From: Mortierella sp. BCC40632
Lineage: Eukaryota > Mortierellomycota > Mortierellomycetes > Mortierellales > Mortierellaceae
Direction of reading: 5' to 3'
Length of the DNA: 64,000 nucleotides
Assembly: GCA_011634665.1 (NCBI GenBank)
Contig: WAEK01000002.1
Coordinates: 2,010,001 to 2,074,000, forward strand
Shown here: piece after piece, positions 43,668 to 54,229 of the stretch
Layout: every line of letters starts with the position of its first letter
How positions within the stretch are numbered: the stretch's first letter is position 1
Notes under the pieces: generated by a model
The model's input: the letters and a program-made list of their open reading frames with translations, nothing else
The model's database searches: none
Told to the model about the DNA's origin: nothing
Position numbers and translations under genes: made by a program

Positions 43668-45459
43668 ATGTCGTTGACCGCCTCATTGCTCAAGGGAAAG
43701 GCTGTCGATAGCTCCATCGAGAGCCTTTTCAAGAACAGTGTAATGTCCCCAAGATGCAGGACAGCCAGGCGCGCATGACATACTGACTTTTTGCTCTCTT
43801 CTCTTTGCTAATTCTATCCTTCAATGTTTTCTTCTCTTTACTACTGTGATTTTCCAGGCCGGACCCTCAAAAATCCAGAAGCCCACCCCCTCCAGGACTC
43901 GTGAACCCCACCCTGAAGAGCTTACCGATCAGCCAAAGAAAAAGATCAAAACCCCAAAGCCAAAGACCCCTCACGTCCCAAAAAAGAATAAGAAGGCCAT
44001 TACCAAGGATGGTTCTGAAGATGGAAGCGGAAGCAGCGATGACGATGAGGATGAGGATGAAAGCAGTGGAAAGGGAGGCAAGGGGAAAACTAGTGTCGAA
44101 GACAAGTATGCGGCCTTGCAAGCCAAGAACGAGGCGAAAAAGCAAGGACCAAAGACTACAGCTGCAGTTCAGAAAGCTACCGCCGAATTAATTGCTAAAC
44201 AGACCAAACATGACTACGGTGAGGATGTTGAGATTGAAGAGTCCAAGATCGAGGATTTGGTCCACGAGTCGCTCAGGAACCAGGGCAGCACTAATGATAG
44301 CAAGCGCAAAGCAGAGCCAGAATCTGATCATGAGAACTCGGACGGAGAGGAGGACGAGGACGAGGAGTCAGAAAATGGAGCAGGGCCTGCCGCCAAAAAA
44401 GTGAAAACTTCAGCTACTACGAGCGCTCCATCAAAAACAGCCGACCAAAAGAGCAGCGAGAAGAAGAAAGAGGATCCTGAGCGACTTGCGCGGACGGTAT
44501 TCGTTGGCAATCTTGCGGTTGCATCCATGGCGAAGGCAGAGTTTAAGAAGCTTAAGGCATCCTTTTCAGTGTTTGGACCTATCGAATCGATTCGCTTCCG
44601 ATCCATTGCCTTCACGGAGCTGCTTCCACGAAAGGTTGCATTTATCACCGGAAAACTTCATCCTGACCGTGACATTGTCAATGCCTACATCGTCTTCAAA
44701 GGGAAGGAGTCGGTCGCGAAAGCCGTCGCTGCAATGAATGGTCAGCTTTTCTTGAACAAACATATTCGAGTCGACACAGTTGACGGGGCAAAGGTATAAT
44801 CTTCTCAAGTCGTGTTTGTTGGCATATCTATGACGCTGAGGGTTGACTGTGGCTTTAACATTCTGTTCTTTCTTTTTTGCTCTCTCTTTGGGGGAAATTA
44901 CCAGAATCACCAACCCAAGAAGAGCGTGTTTGTCGGCAATCTAAGCTTTGATGCACACGAGGAGGAGCTTTGGGAGTTCTTCAAGGACTCTGGAGACATT
45001 GAAAATGTGCGTATCATCCGTGATAGCAAAACCAACCTTGGAAAGGGATTTGGCTACGTTCAATTCCAAGATCGTGCTTCCGTTGATCTGGCTCTGAAGC
45101 TTCACGAAACCAAGATGGGCACTCGCAAACTGCGTGTTCTCCGTTGTAAGCGTCTTGAGGATGGACCAAAGACCGACGGAACAGCACCGCGTGCGGGCGC
45201 GAGGGGTGCTAAGGATCGAGCGGATGGATCGCGACCACAGCATGCACCTATTGTGAAGGAAGGAGCTGCCAGGAGACTTGCAGGCAAGAGCAAGAAGATG
45301 AGTGCCATGGACAAGCACGTTTTGAAGAAGAAGAGAGCGGGCATGGTCATTGAGGGCGAGCGTTCTCAAAAGGGAGCCAAGGTTGATCTTGGCATCAAGA
45401 AGGGGAAGGCCAAGGTCAAGGCAAACGTGCCACAGAGGAAGGTTGTTAGGAACAAGTAA
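43668..45459 (+). CDS. NOP12: Nucleolar RNA-binding protein Nop12 (RBM34-like)
   Basis: Nucleolar protein for 60S/25S rRNA maturation. Exons 43668..43739, 43858..44793, 44905..45459; 520 aa. After [20 protein letters not shown] come Lys-rich and acidic stretches, then two RRM domains. RRM1 (from ~residue 237) has RNP2 TVFVGNLA and ends [23 protein letters not shown]2 (from ~342) has [10 protein letters not shown] and RNP1 KGFGYVQF. The basic C-terminal tail ([19 protein letters not shown], then Lys-rich) is typical of Nop12/RBM34. Both introns are GT-AG and phase 0. The tandem DDHD gene starts 137 bp downstream. Confidence 0.92.
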
Positions 45460-45596
45460 TCTGCTATCATTATCAGTATATCGCCACCCTTGCATTCTAT
45501 AAAAGTTCTAAAAAAAACTCCCCCATTACGTAAATAGGCTGCTCTGCAGTGATACTCGATAATCTACCTTGTCTTTCTCCTCCACTCTTCTCTCCA

Positions 45597-48500
45597 ATGT
45601 CAGAGCCAGTTCTCTTGCCTAGTCTTGCTGGTCAAGAGTCGTCTGAACCCCTGGCCACACCCACTCAACCCTCGGAACCTATGCTATCAACCCAAACGCC
45701 ACCCCTTGCTCATTCTTCTCCACAGTCAGATCACCTCTCTTCACCAACTGCCCAGATTTTCTCTAAAACAGATTCTGCACATGATCCTGCCAATGCTCGA
45801 AAGAGCTCGCCGGATGAGTTCCGTACGGAGAAAACTTGCTTGGCATGTATTGTGTGACTCGAGAGAAAGAATGCACCTCGTCTGACCAGGTTCCCGCTTG
45901 CATTCATTCTTCCATTGAAAAAAAAAAAAAAAAAAAGCACACCATGTTATTTTTGTAGTGCATGGCATGGGACGGCAGTTGGAAGAGTTTGGAAACTACG
46001 AACGAAATGGTAATAGACTGCATGTCCCATTCCTCCATATTGTGTGCTCTCAGAGACACAGGCGTGTACCACCATTACCATAGTTTTGAAATTTGTAAAT
46101 CCAACTATATGTGGGAACTTTACTAGTGGCCTTTTTGGTTGAGAACACCAAAGCGGTTCTCCAAAGTCAGTTCAGCGACCTCAAGACCGATGTCCATATT
46201 ATCCCGATCGAGTGGCATGCAAGCCTGCATAGCCAGGTTGATCAAAGAATGTCACTGGCGACTCTTAGGACAGTACCTAAAGGTAGGAGAGAAGTCCAAA
46301 GGATAAAAAGGCAAGGACACATCAAGAGCTCCTGATCTGATATCATTCCTTTCAATTGCATATGCGCGCGGTACCCGAACAGTGAGATTGGTGATGAACG
46401 ACTATTTTGCAGATATTCTCTATTGTAAGTCCATTTTTTTTTTTTTTTTAGCCGCGACTGGAAAGCATATCCTTGGCCATCGAGTCTAATCTACACGCGC
46501 TTTTATCACTAGACTTCAACAACCACTATAACGCTGAGATTCTCCGTATTATCGTGGATGAGCTGAATGAAGCCTATTCGACTTTTCTCGCAAAGCACCC
46601 CAACTTTAATGGCAAGATCGCTGTCTATGCGCTGTCTTTGGGTGGTATTGCAATGTACGACATCTTGACTTGTATGGATGACGATGAACCTGATGAAGGC
46701 GACGATGCAAAACAAGGAGGCGATCCCAAGTTTCGAATGGCTGCAGCTGATGCAGCTCAATCTGGGAAAGCAGGCGACACCAGGAAGCAGCCAGAACAGT
46801 CAACCCCGACGTCAACAGTAAAGCCTCGGAATAGAAAGCGAGAGCAACCAAAGTTTCGAGCTATCATCCCAAGGCTGAAGTTTAGGCCCAATTACTTTTT
46901 CACTGTCGGATCACCTGTGGGTAAGAGACGTGCAGCACGTTTTTAATTACCATCCGACGATTTGTTGATTGTGGAGGTTGCACATATTTCAAGTACTGAC
47001 ATTTGCCTAACAATTGATTTGGGCTATCACATAGGAGCCGTGATGGTCATGAGAAATCTAGAATGGGAACCTTTCCACCCGCCAGATGACATTATCCATC
47101 ATAACCTCTTTCATCCATTTGATCCTCTCGCCTATCGTATGGAACCTTTGATCGATCCTGCCTTTGCAGGAATCCCAGCGGTGACTCTTACTTCAACAGG
47201 CAACTCTCAGCTGTTTCCTTTATCTCTGCCTTCGCTTCCTTCGCTTCCTTCGATCCCGGGATCATTGGCCTCATTCTGGGAGACTAAGGTCCCAGCTCTC
47301 CCTCGCCCTTCGATCCCGACCCTCTCGACCATATCACAAGTGACACAATCATTGAAGGCAGGGCGGTGGCTTCCAGGTAGTGGAAGTGGTGCTTCTCCAG
47401 CTAACGAAGCAAGCGGCAGTGAAAGCGGAGCAAGTCAACCACAAGGTAGTTACGATCTTCCCTCTGGAGATATCGACGGCGACAATGTTGATATGGATAG
47501 AGAGCCGAGAGGACTACATTCGAACAAAGGTCGATCTCTTCCAAGTGAAGAAGAGCGCGAAGCGGGACTGCGGGACAAGCGCCAGAAGCAAAAAGACGAT
47601 TTATTGGAGGAATCAAGGGCAGTAGGGTCAGAAATGGCAGTCGAGGAGGCCATTGCTGCGGCTACAGCAGCTACTTATCTGGATCAACGCGATTCTTTGG
47701 GTCCAAATTACTCTTATCCAGAATCCTCCGATATTAGACGTAGGGTCAGTATGGCCACGACAACAGGTGCCCCCCAAGAAGATAGGAGGCCAGCGGTGAC
47801 AAAGAGACCAAGTTTGGGACCTCGTCGAATCAGTAGTCGTGTTGAAAGTGAGGACGGTAGTGAGGATGATTCGCCGAGCGCCACATGTGAGCGTATTCAA
47901 GAAGACGATATAGAAATGGCAAGCAGCGAACGCGTGTATGAAGACAGTGATCCAACTATACAGAGACAAGAAGCAGATCAAGCTTGTAAGAGTGACATCC
48001 AAATGGAAGTTCAATCGGAGGGAAGGTCATCTGAGGAGAGCATCCAGCGCAAGCCCAAGGTGGACACTGAAGCAGAGGTAGAAGAGTCCTCAAAAGATGT
48101 GCCAATTGAGGGCCAACCCACATCCGATAAGGCAAAGCTTGATCCTGTCAATAATGAAAAAGGTCCTATTCATGTTGGGGGCCGTCCGACAAAGGTGCCT
48201 TACAGGATCGACCATGTTTTGCAAGAGAATCTTGTAGACCAGTACACAAACGAGTATCTGCTTGGAATGCGGAGTCATTTCCGATATTGGGGCAACCGGT
48301 AAGCTGTGGAGGAGTATGATTGTTCTTTAGTGTGTGTTTGGTTTGCCGACCTGAAAAATCTTTTCGTGATATTCAGATTTTAACATACACTTCCAACAAC
48401 AGTGATATTGCATATCATATTTTGAAGTGTCTTCTTCGATCTGGAGATGCTGCTATTACGGGAGGAGAAGGGCAAATCAATGATTTCCTGCCTGAGATGC

Positions 48501-49177
48501 CCGCAAAGGTGACGCCTCCTAAAGGAGCCAGGGAAGCCGCTGAAGCCAAAGCTAAAGCGAATGCTGCAACACACCGACAGAGCCAACATTCTGATCATCA
48601 AGGAAAGGCCCCGTCTTATCAGCATAGCCACAGGGATGATTCTGGCGGTGACGGTGGCCAGCAACCCCGCACATCTTTTTCATTTTCGTTTGTCAGTTCA
48701 GCGACGCGACAATTCCTCGGTGCGAGGGATGAACAGGGTTCCGATGTTGGACAGGATGGGCTTCCACAGCCCTATTGGTATTCTGGCGGTCAAAATGATC
48801 TGCGTGGGCACAGACATTCGGATTTGGATATGAGTTGGGCGGCTGAGGTGCCATTTAGTACAGCCTCAGGTACTCTGTTTCAGAATTCGCCCTTTGCACA
48901 GTCCTCCATGAGCTCGGTACGGAGACAGGCTAGCTCAGAGAGAACAAATCCCGGGCGAAATGTGGATCGGAACCTAGATAGTACTCGAGCAAGCGCCACA
49001 ACGGGGAGGAGCAATCCCAATGTAGGTGGTCATGGACCTTCTAACGTTGTGGGAACTGGAGAAGCTAGGGAAAGCTCGTGCGTCGTGCAAGAAGACCGTT
49101 TTGTTGCCCCCGAGCTGGTATTGCCACCTAGGCTACATCATCGCCCAACGAGACTTGAAGAGCGAGAACGAAGATAA
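45597..49177 (+). CDS. DDHD-domain phospholipase/lipase
   Basis: Intracellular phospholipase A1-type protein of the DDHD family. Seven exons: 45597..45846, 45938..46009, 46127..46282, 46383..46424, 46513..46920, 47035..48298, 48403..49177; 988 aa. The lipase start reads HHVIFVVHGMGRQLEEF; the family Arg/Tyr block reads RLVMNDYFADILYYF; the nucleophile elbow is YALSLGG with Ser near residue 215. DDHD features are PPDDIIHHNLFHPFDPLAYR and, at the end, SHFRYWGNRDIAYHILKCL. A long Ser/Glu/Asp-rich insertion (~400-690) lies between them and a disordered tail of ~230 residues follows. Exon 5's acceptor (ACTAG before AC TTC AAC) was chosen by phase and conservation. The elbow has Ala where most members have Gly. 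Whether it is PA-, PI- or DAG-directed cannot be told. Confidence 0.86.
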
Positions 49178-50326
49178 GGAAGAGCTCACAGCAGATCAAT
49201 AAAGCTTGAACACCTTTTTCACCTGGACATGAGACTTCATTAGCATTAACTCCTGGCCGCAGCTGTGCGGTTGTCCAAAGGTTAACCAAGAGCGTGGGTA
49301 ATAAGTAGGTGGCGTTCACTAGTGCTCGACTTTCGTTTAAAGATAGCCACTCTTGAAGTAATACTCTAGGCTACTTCTCTTCTCCAGTTCCAGAACAGAA
49401 ACCCGATAGAGTTTTGTGCCGCAGCTCATGCCACCGCAGTGCAATTGGCAGTCCAATAGTAGCACAGCGCTCTGATGTGAGACTTTTCATTATTCGCATG
49501 GCCCCTCTTTCAATTTCTTCCGCTTCAAATCTTATGGACGCAGACTCGCTTGAGTAACTCTCTTTCCTGTTCTTACTCTCCTGATTAAAGCGGATAGTTG
49601 CTACATTCATTTTATCTTTGTATTCTCACATACCCTCTCAAGCCTTCTTCTACCTCCTCCTCGGACTTATGGTGCCCAAGAGCACTCTTTTTAGTCCTCA
49701 TGGCGTCTTGCCCTGAGCTCAATGAGCATGCTGTTAGGCAGTACTATATTATGTCCACAACTACTGCGCCCCCGGGCGGGGGGCTCACAAATCCCATTCC
49801 AAGTCTTAGACCATTACGCCACATTATCGCCATCACCTGTTCCTTGTCTAGCCTTTTTGCCGGCCCGACTCTCCTAGTCTCTCTAGTATCACGATTGAGC
49901 CCTCCTTGACCTCCCAAATGATGATCAGATTTGATACATTGCACCAGTTTTGCCTGTACTACCTTCAAATCTCACTTCGAAGTGGCTCTTTTAGAACTGG
50001 ATAAAAAGGTACCTAGTCTGCTCTTCAAATACTCCACTCTGCCTCCCCCCCCAAAAAAAAAATTCCTTCCTTAGCCTCAAATCCACCCTAGTGAACATTT
50101 TTTCCCCTCAAAGGTTTTACCTCTACTATTAGCTCCTTCCTACCTCCACGCTCTCCTTGATATTGCATCTCCCATTATCAAGACTTCCCTGCTCCCTCGA
50201 ACCCGAATCACGCTCCAGTTTTCCAAAGGTATGTTTAAACGAGGATATCGTTCGATAACTGCTCTTTTGGCCTTCATTCGCTCCATACTCATTCATAATC
50301 TAATCATAGACAAAGAGGGGTTTGAT
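49178..50326. other. Intergenic, with 5' leader intron of the F-box-like gene
   Basis: About 1.1 kb. An open frame at 49598-49909 has no recognisable features. A tRNA-like A-box is seen on the minus strand around 49790-49830 but no B-box follows. A 12-bp perfect palindrome CACTTCGAAGTG lies at 49973-49984. A good intron (GTATGT donor at 50229, CATAG acceptor at 50309) lies just before the next start codon. Confidence 0.5.
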
Positions 50327-51229
50327 ATGCCAGAACTACCGAGAGAGTTATGGTGGATGGTGTTTGGTGGTCTAGATGTATCCAATCTGTTGAAGTGCAC
50401 AGCTGTGTCACACTCAATGAAAACGTCAGTGTTGACATATATGCCAGGAAAAGCATTGGATATGTCGGTTCTCCCACCTTACAAACGAAAGTTATTCACC
50501 GGTAGTTGTTTGACGGGCACCCTCAAGCAGATCATCCTCAACCATAGTGGTATTGATATGTCTGGCACGCTTATCAAGTCGGCTGAGTTGGAAGCGCTTC
50601 TCCAGTTGAATGTAGACTGGGTACAGGTTGACCGCTGTGCTGCTCTTACGGGAAGAATCGCGACGAGTACCTTTATTGAGACGCTTCTAAAGCACAAGCA
50701 CATCACCACTGACTTGTACAGGTTGGATGAAGGACATCCGTCCCGTGTGATCGAGATCTTCTCGTTGGAGAAGATTAGAGACAGAGCACGCATGTACATC
50801 CACACGTGTTGCGATAAGTATATCGAGTTCGTCAGCGTATTGGATAAAAGCCCTGGTGTTGAGAAGGCACCATGTCATCAATGTGGCATAGCAACCAACA
50901 TGTACGTCAGCTGTGGAAGCTGTAGACTATGCACATGTAAAAAGTGCATCACCAGCAAGTGTCCCAAGGACAGTACTCACGGCGCGTTCTGTGGTGGTTG
51001 CAAAGACAAACTCGAATGCTCAATCTGCAAGTCATATATATGCATATTCGACGATGATGAGGAGACCCAGTTGGCGACCCAATTGGCGACATGTACCATA
51101 TGTGGGCTTCGATCATGCATAAAATGCACACCAACTATACACCACTGCAGTCAATGTCGGAACTATTATTGTGGACAGTGTTTTTTGACAGATAGTAGTG
51201 CACCGTGCACATGGAATTGTATAAACTAA
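50327..51229 (+). CDS. F-box-like protein with dense C-terminal cysteine array
   Basis: 300 aa, family not recognised. The ATG at 50327 lies just after a predicted 5'UTR intron (50229-50309); an upstream in-frame ATG at 50231 falls inside that intron. The N-terminus MPELPRELWWMVFGGLDVSNLLKC fits an F-box-like helix pair, suggesting an SCF ubiquitin-ligase link. A middle region of ~130 residues has no known motif. The last ~110 residues hold over twenty cysteines in repeated CxxC pairs (CHQCG, CGSC, CTCKKC, CGGC, CSIC, CTIC, CSQC, CGQC), looking like several zinc-binding knuckles reminiscent of RING/IBR or B-box folds but matching none. Function as a substrate receptor is an inference. Confidence 0.62.
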   Translation: MPELPRELWWMVFGGLDVSNLLKCTAVSHSMKTSVLTYMPGKALDMSVLPPYKRKLFTGSCLTGTLKQIILNHSGIDMSGTLIKSAELEALLQLNVDWVQVDRCAALTGRIATSTFIETLLKHKHITTDLYRLDEGHPSRVIEIFSLEKIRDRARMYIHTCCDKYIEFVSVLDKSPGVEKAPCHQCGIATNMYVSCGSCRLCTCKKCITSKCPKDSTHGAFCGGCKDKLECSICKSYICIFDDDEETQLATQLATCTICGLRSCIKCTPTIHHCSQCRNYYCGQCFLTDSSAPCTWNCIN

Positions 51230-51683
51230 AAGAGGATATGCTGTTACTGTATCCTGGAGTTGTCCTCAACCTGTAGCTTGACCTGTCCGAATTCGCAAAC
51301 TTGCAATGAAAGTGGGAGCCTTTTCAAAAGGACTCACGACGAAGACTTCTTTCTTTTTTTTAATCTTTGCTAAAAACACTGGGTATCGGCAGTCGACAAC
51401 TTCGCATCGTCGCTCTGGATTATCTTCATCGAACAACACAAAAGAGGTGCTCAAACCTTCACAACTTTAACATTCTATAAGATATCCAAAGCATCCTGGC
51501 CTCTCCACAAAAAAGCGGGCGATCTCTCTCCTATATCCTTTAATTCCACAGGGCAAGAAGTTTATTTCCAATTAGACTCGGGTACAGAACACCCCAAAGT
51601 GTCAAAGTGCACACACTCTTGGTCACACCATTTAAACTCCTTTTGCCTGGCATTCCAAACGAAAAACGATCTCTTGTCTCGAA
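51230..51683. other. Intergenic F-box-like gene to hydrolase-phosphatase gene
   Basis: 3' flank and promoter between tandem genes; open frame 51266-51454 (minus) has no support. Nothing else seen. Confidence 0.5.
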
Positions 51684-54107
51684 ATGACATCGGCCAATGC
51701 TCTCACCCGTTGGTCGAATCCGACAGTGGCATTGCTCTCAACTGTTCTTGCCCTTTACCTCGGTTATAAGGTCGTAGCCAAGCGACAAAAGCGCATCGAA
51801 CCACTTCCGACGAGTCCTCTTCTTCTGGACCATTTTCAATTCGTCGGCGTGAATGGCAAGCATCTCCGTATAGTCCATATTCCACATGAGCTCGGTCCCA
51901 CAGTACCTCTACTCGTCTTTATCCACGGTGTTGGCGGACAGGTAAGCAAGCGTCTGTTCACCCAAGCTACTGCAATCTTAAGCGTCAGGCCGCGTTTCTC
52001 ACGCTGTCTATATTATGCATGTGGATGTTGTGCGATTGGATACACGAACGCTTCCATGCATGCCTAGTTGGAGCAATTTGAACGGCAGATCGAATACTTC
52101 AGTCTGAGCACACATATCTTGGCAATTGATCTCTGCGGGTATGGTGCAAGCGATGTCCCGGACAGGTAAAACGAGCAGTAAAAGTACAACTTGATTGGAT
52201 GAATGGTTTGACTCTTTCAGAGAGCCTGAGATTGATCAGCCCATGTTGTCCGAAACTAGCCTCGAAGACTACACGACGGATGCCTATGTCGAGGATATCG
52301 CTACGCTGATCCTACGTTATAAGAGTGATGAGACTGTACTCGTTTGCCATTCTTATGGATGTGCGATCGGAGCTCGCCTTTATCACAGGCTCTCCGGTAC
52401 AGGGAACGATATTGAAGCATTCAGCCAGACAGAGTCTTCTTCTATCCAATCAACTGAACTGGTAGAGACAACACCTGTCAAAGCTGTAGTCATGATATGT
52501 CCCAAAGCTGTTGTTTCTGAACATGATACCAAAGTGCGTGAAAAGCTCCTTCGAACGCCTGACTGGGCGATTGAAATGGCACGGAAACTGGACCGAATGG
52601 GAGGTGCACATTCAAAGTCAGTCAACCGATTGCTGCATCCGAGTGCAAGCGAAGAGTTAAGGCTGAAGCAGCTTCAATGGAACAAGGCCTCGAGAACCTC
52701 AGTCCTGAAGCGACTTACGGCTGGCATTCGATATCCAACTAAACAGGATTTCCAGGGAATCCAGAGCCCTTTGCTTTTGATGACAGGAGAAGATGTAGGT
52801 GATATTTGAGTTGTTGAACAAGGATGGTCGTCGACATCTGTTCTAAGCTTCAATATGATTCCCTAACATACGCTTTGAGAAACATAGGATCATGTATGCC
52901 CTAGTCCTAATGTAGAGTTGCTTTACAATTGGTGCAAAGAAACCAATCCTCGAGTCGGGACACCCTTTATCATTCCCAAGGCTGGTCATATTGCTATGTT
53001 AGAGAACTGGGAGTTGGTCACGCCTATCATTAGTTCGTTCCTTGTCAAAGACTGTGGTCTCACAACCATGGATCCTGCCTGGCAGATCACCAAGAAGGCG
53101 CAGTTGGAGAACAAATGGAGTCTCAAGAACACTGAAAAGGTGAATTCTAAAGCTTTCTTGCGACAATGTCATTTTGATGCATAGATATTCTTTGAGGGTG
53201 TAAAGACTAGCCTTGGTTTATGACTTACTTTTGAGTCGTTTTTTTTTTTTTTTTTTTTTTTTTTTTGTAATTCCATTGATTTAGTGGTTGCGAACGCCCA
53301 GCATTTCGACCGCTATCGGCAAGGGAGCTAGAAAGTTTAGAGCAATGAAGGTTTTGCGACAGACAGATCCGGACCATTCCCCTTCGGCCTTTTTGGCCAA
53401 ATACCCAGAGGTAAGCACATCTCTCTCTCTCTCCTGTCGCTTTGTCATTTATGTATTAATGAAACCTAGGTTGTGGTTTCATAAAAAACTAATGGCATTA
53501 GGAATGTTCTTCTCCTTTTATATGGACTTTCTTAGATTGGACTCATTGTTGATATCTCACTGGACGAACCGCCATACAGGACGACTGATTTTGAGGACAC
53601 GCGGATCACCTATACGAAGCTACCAACGGTTAGCAAGATCCCGCCTTCAAGGGCTGACGTTGACCGGTTCATTAAGCACTGTAATTCCTGCTGGACCGAT
53701 AAACCAGGAGTGGAAATTGCCGTTCACTGTCACTATGGGTAACGCGCGAAAAATCTTTCCAGCAATTCATGATTTTCAACGATATCCCTCAATACTATCC
53801 TGACATTAGTGGCAAACGTACTGCTTTGAATAGATTCAACCGCACTGGGTTCATGATTTGCTCGTACCTTATTCAGGAGCAGCAGTATACTGTTGCCGAG
53901 GCGCTGCAGCAATTCGAACAAGCCCGGCCACCTCGAGGAATTAGGTATGGAAAGAGTGTTATCTAAATGAATTTTTCAGGACTTTGATTATAGGTTTTAA
54001 CCAACGACTTTGATCATATTGGCATTAGGCATGATCACTTCAAGGGTGAACTTTATCTCCGTTACGAGCCTCCAATACAGCTAAAGTCAAGCTTGGGAAT
54101 AAACTAA
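51684..54107 (+). CDS. Alpha/beta-hydrolase fused to dual-specificity phosphatase
   Basis: Eight exons: 51684..51941, 52068..52165, 52221..52794, 52888..53139, 53285..53410, 53536..53738, 53834..53944, 54029..54107; 566 aa. After an N-terminal hydrophobic anchor (TVALLSTVLALYLGYKVVA) comes an alpha/beta-hydrolase: HGVGGQ oxyanion motif, IDLCGYGASD, nucleophile elbow VCHSYGC with Ser near 163, a GEDDHV acid region and AGHIAML with the catalytic His. The C-terminal third (from WLRTPS, ~395) is a cysteine phosphatase: general-acid region IGLIVDIS and the P-loop HCHYGFNRTG with Cys near 501 and Arg near 507, fitting HCx5R. Both active sites look intact. Exon phases run straight through both domains, so this is one gene. 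Substrates are unknown; I recall similar fusions in other fungi but cannot verify this. Confidence 0.85.
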
Positions 54108-54161
54108 TGAATAAAGGAAGCCCTGAAGGTGGCTTAGGGAGATCAAAGTCCAAGACTCGAG

Positions 54162-54164
<3 letters not shown>

Positions 54165-54201
<37 letters not shown>
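54165..54201 (+). repeat. 37-nt poly(T) tract in PUS1 promoter
   Basis: Uninterrupted T run ending 28 bases before the first PUS1 ATG; the longest homopolymer noted in the window. Confidence 0.95.
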
Positions 54202-54229
54202 CGAGGCAACTTTCACTCTCAAGGTGTTG

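Noticed and set aside
49740..49840. tRNA-like or SINE-like sequence on the minus strand (TGGCGTAATGGTCTAAGAC A-box-like stretch and a GC-rich hairpin)
   Set aside because: No GGTTCRANTCC B-box and no seven-base acceptor stem could be paired. Kept only as a note.
49598..49909. 103-residue open frame
   Set aside because: No domain, no splice partner, and it lies in a repeat-poor intergenic gap with no supporting signal.
50231..50326. 32-residue N-terminal extension of the F-box-like protein from an upstream ATG
   Set aside because: The ATG overlaps a GTATGT donor with a matching CATAG acceptor before the conserved start; more likely a leader intron.
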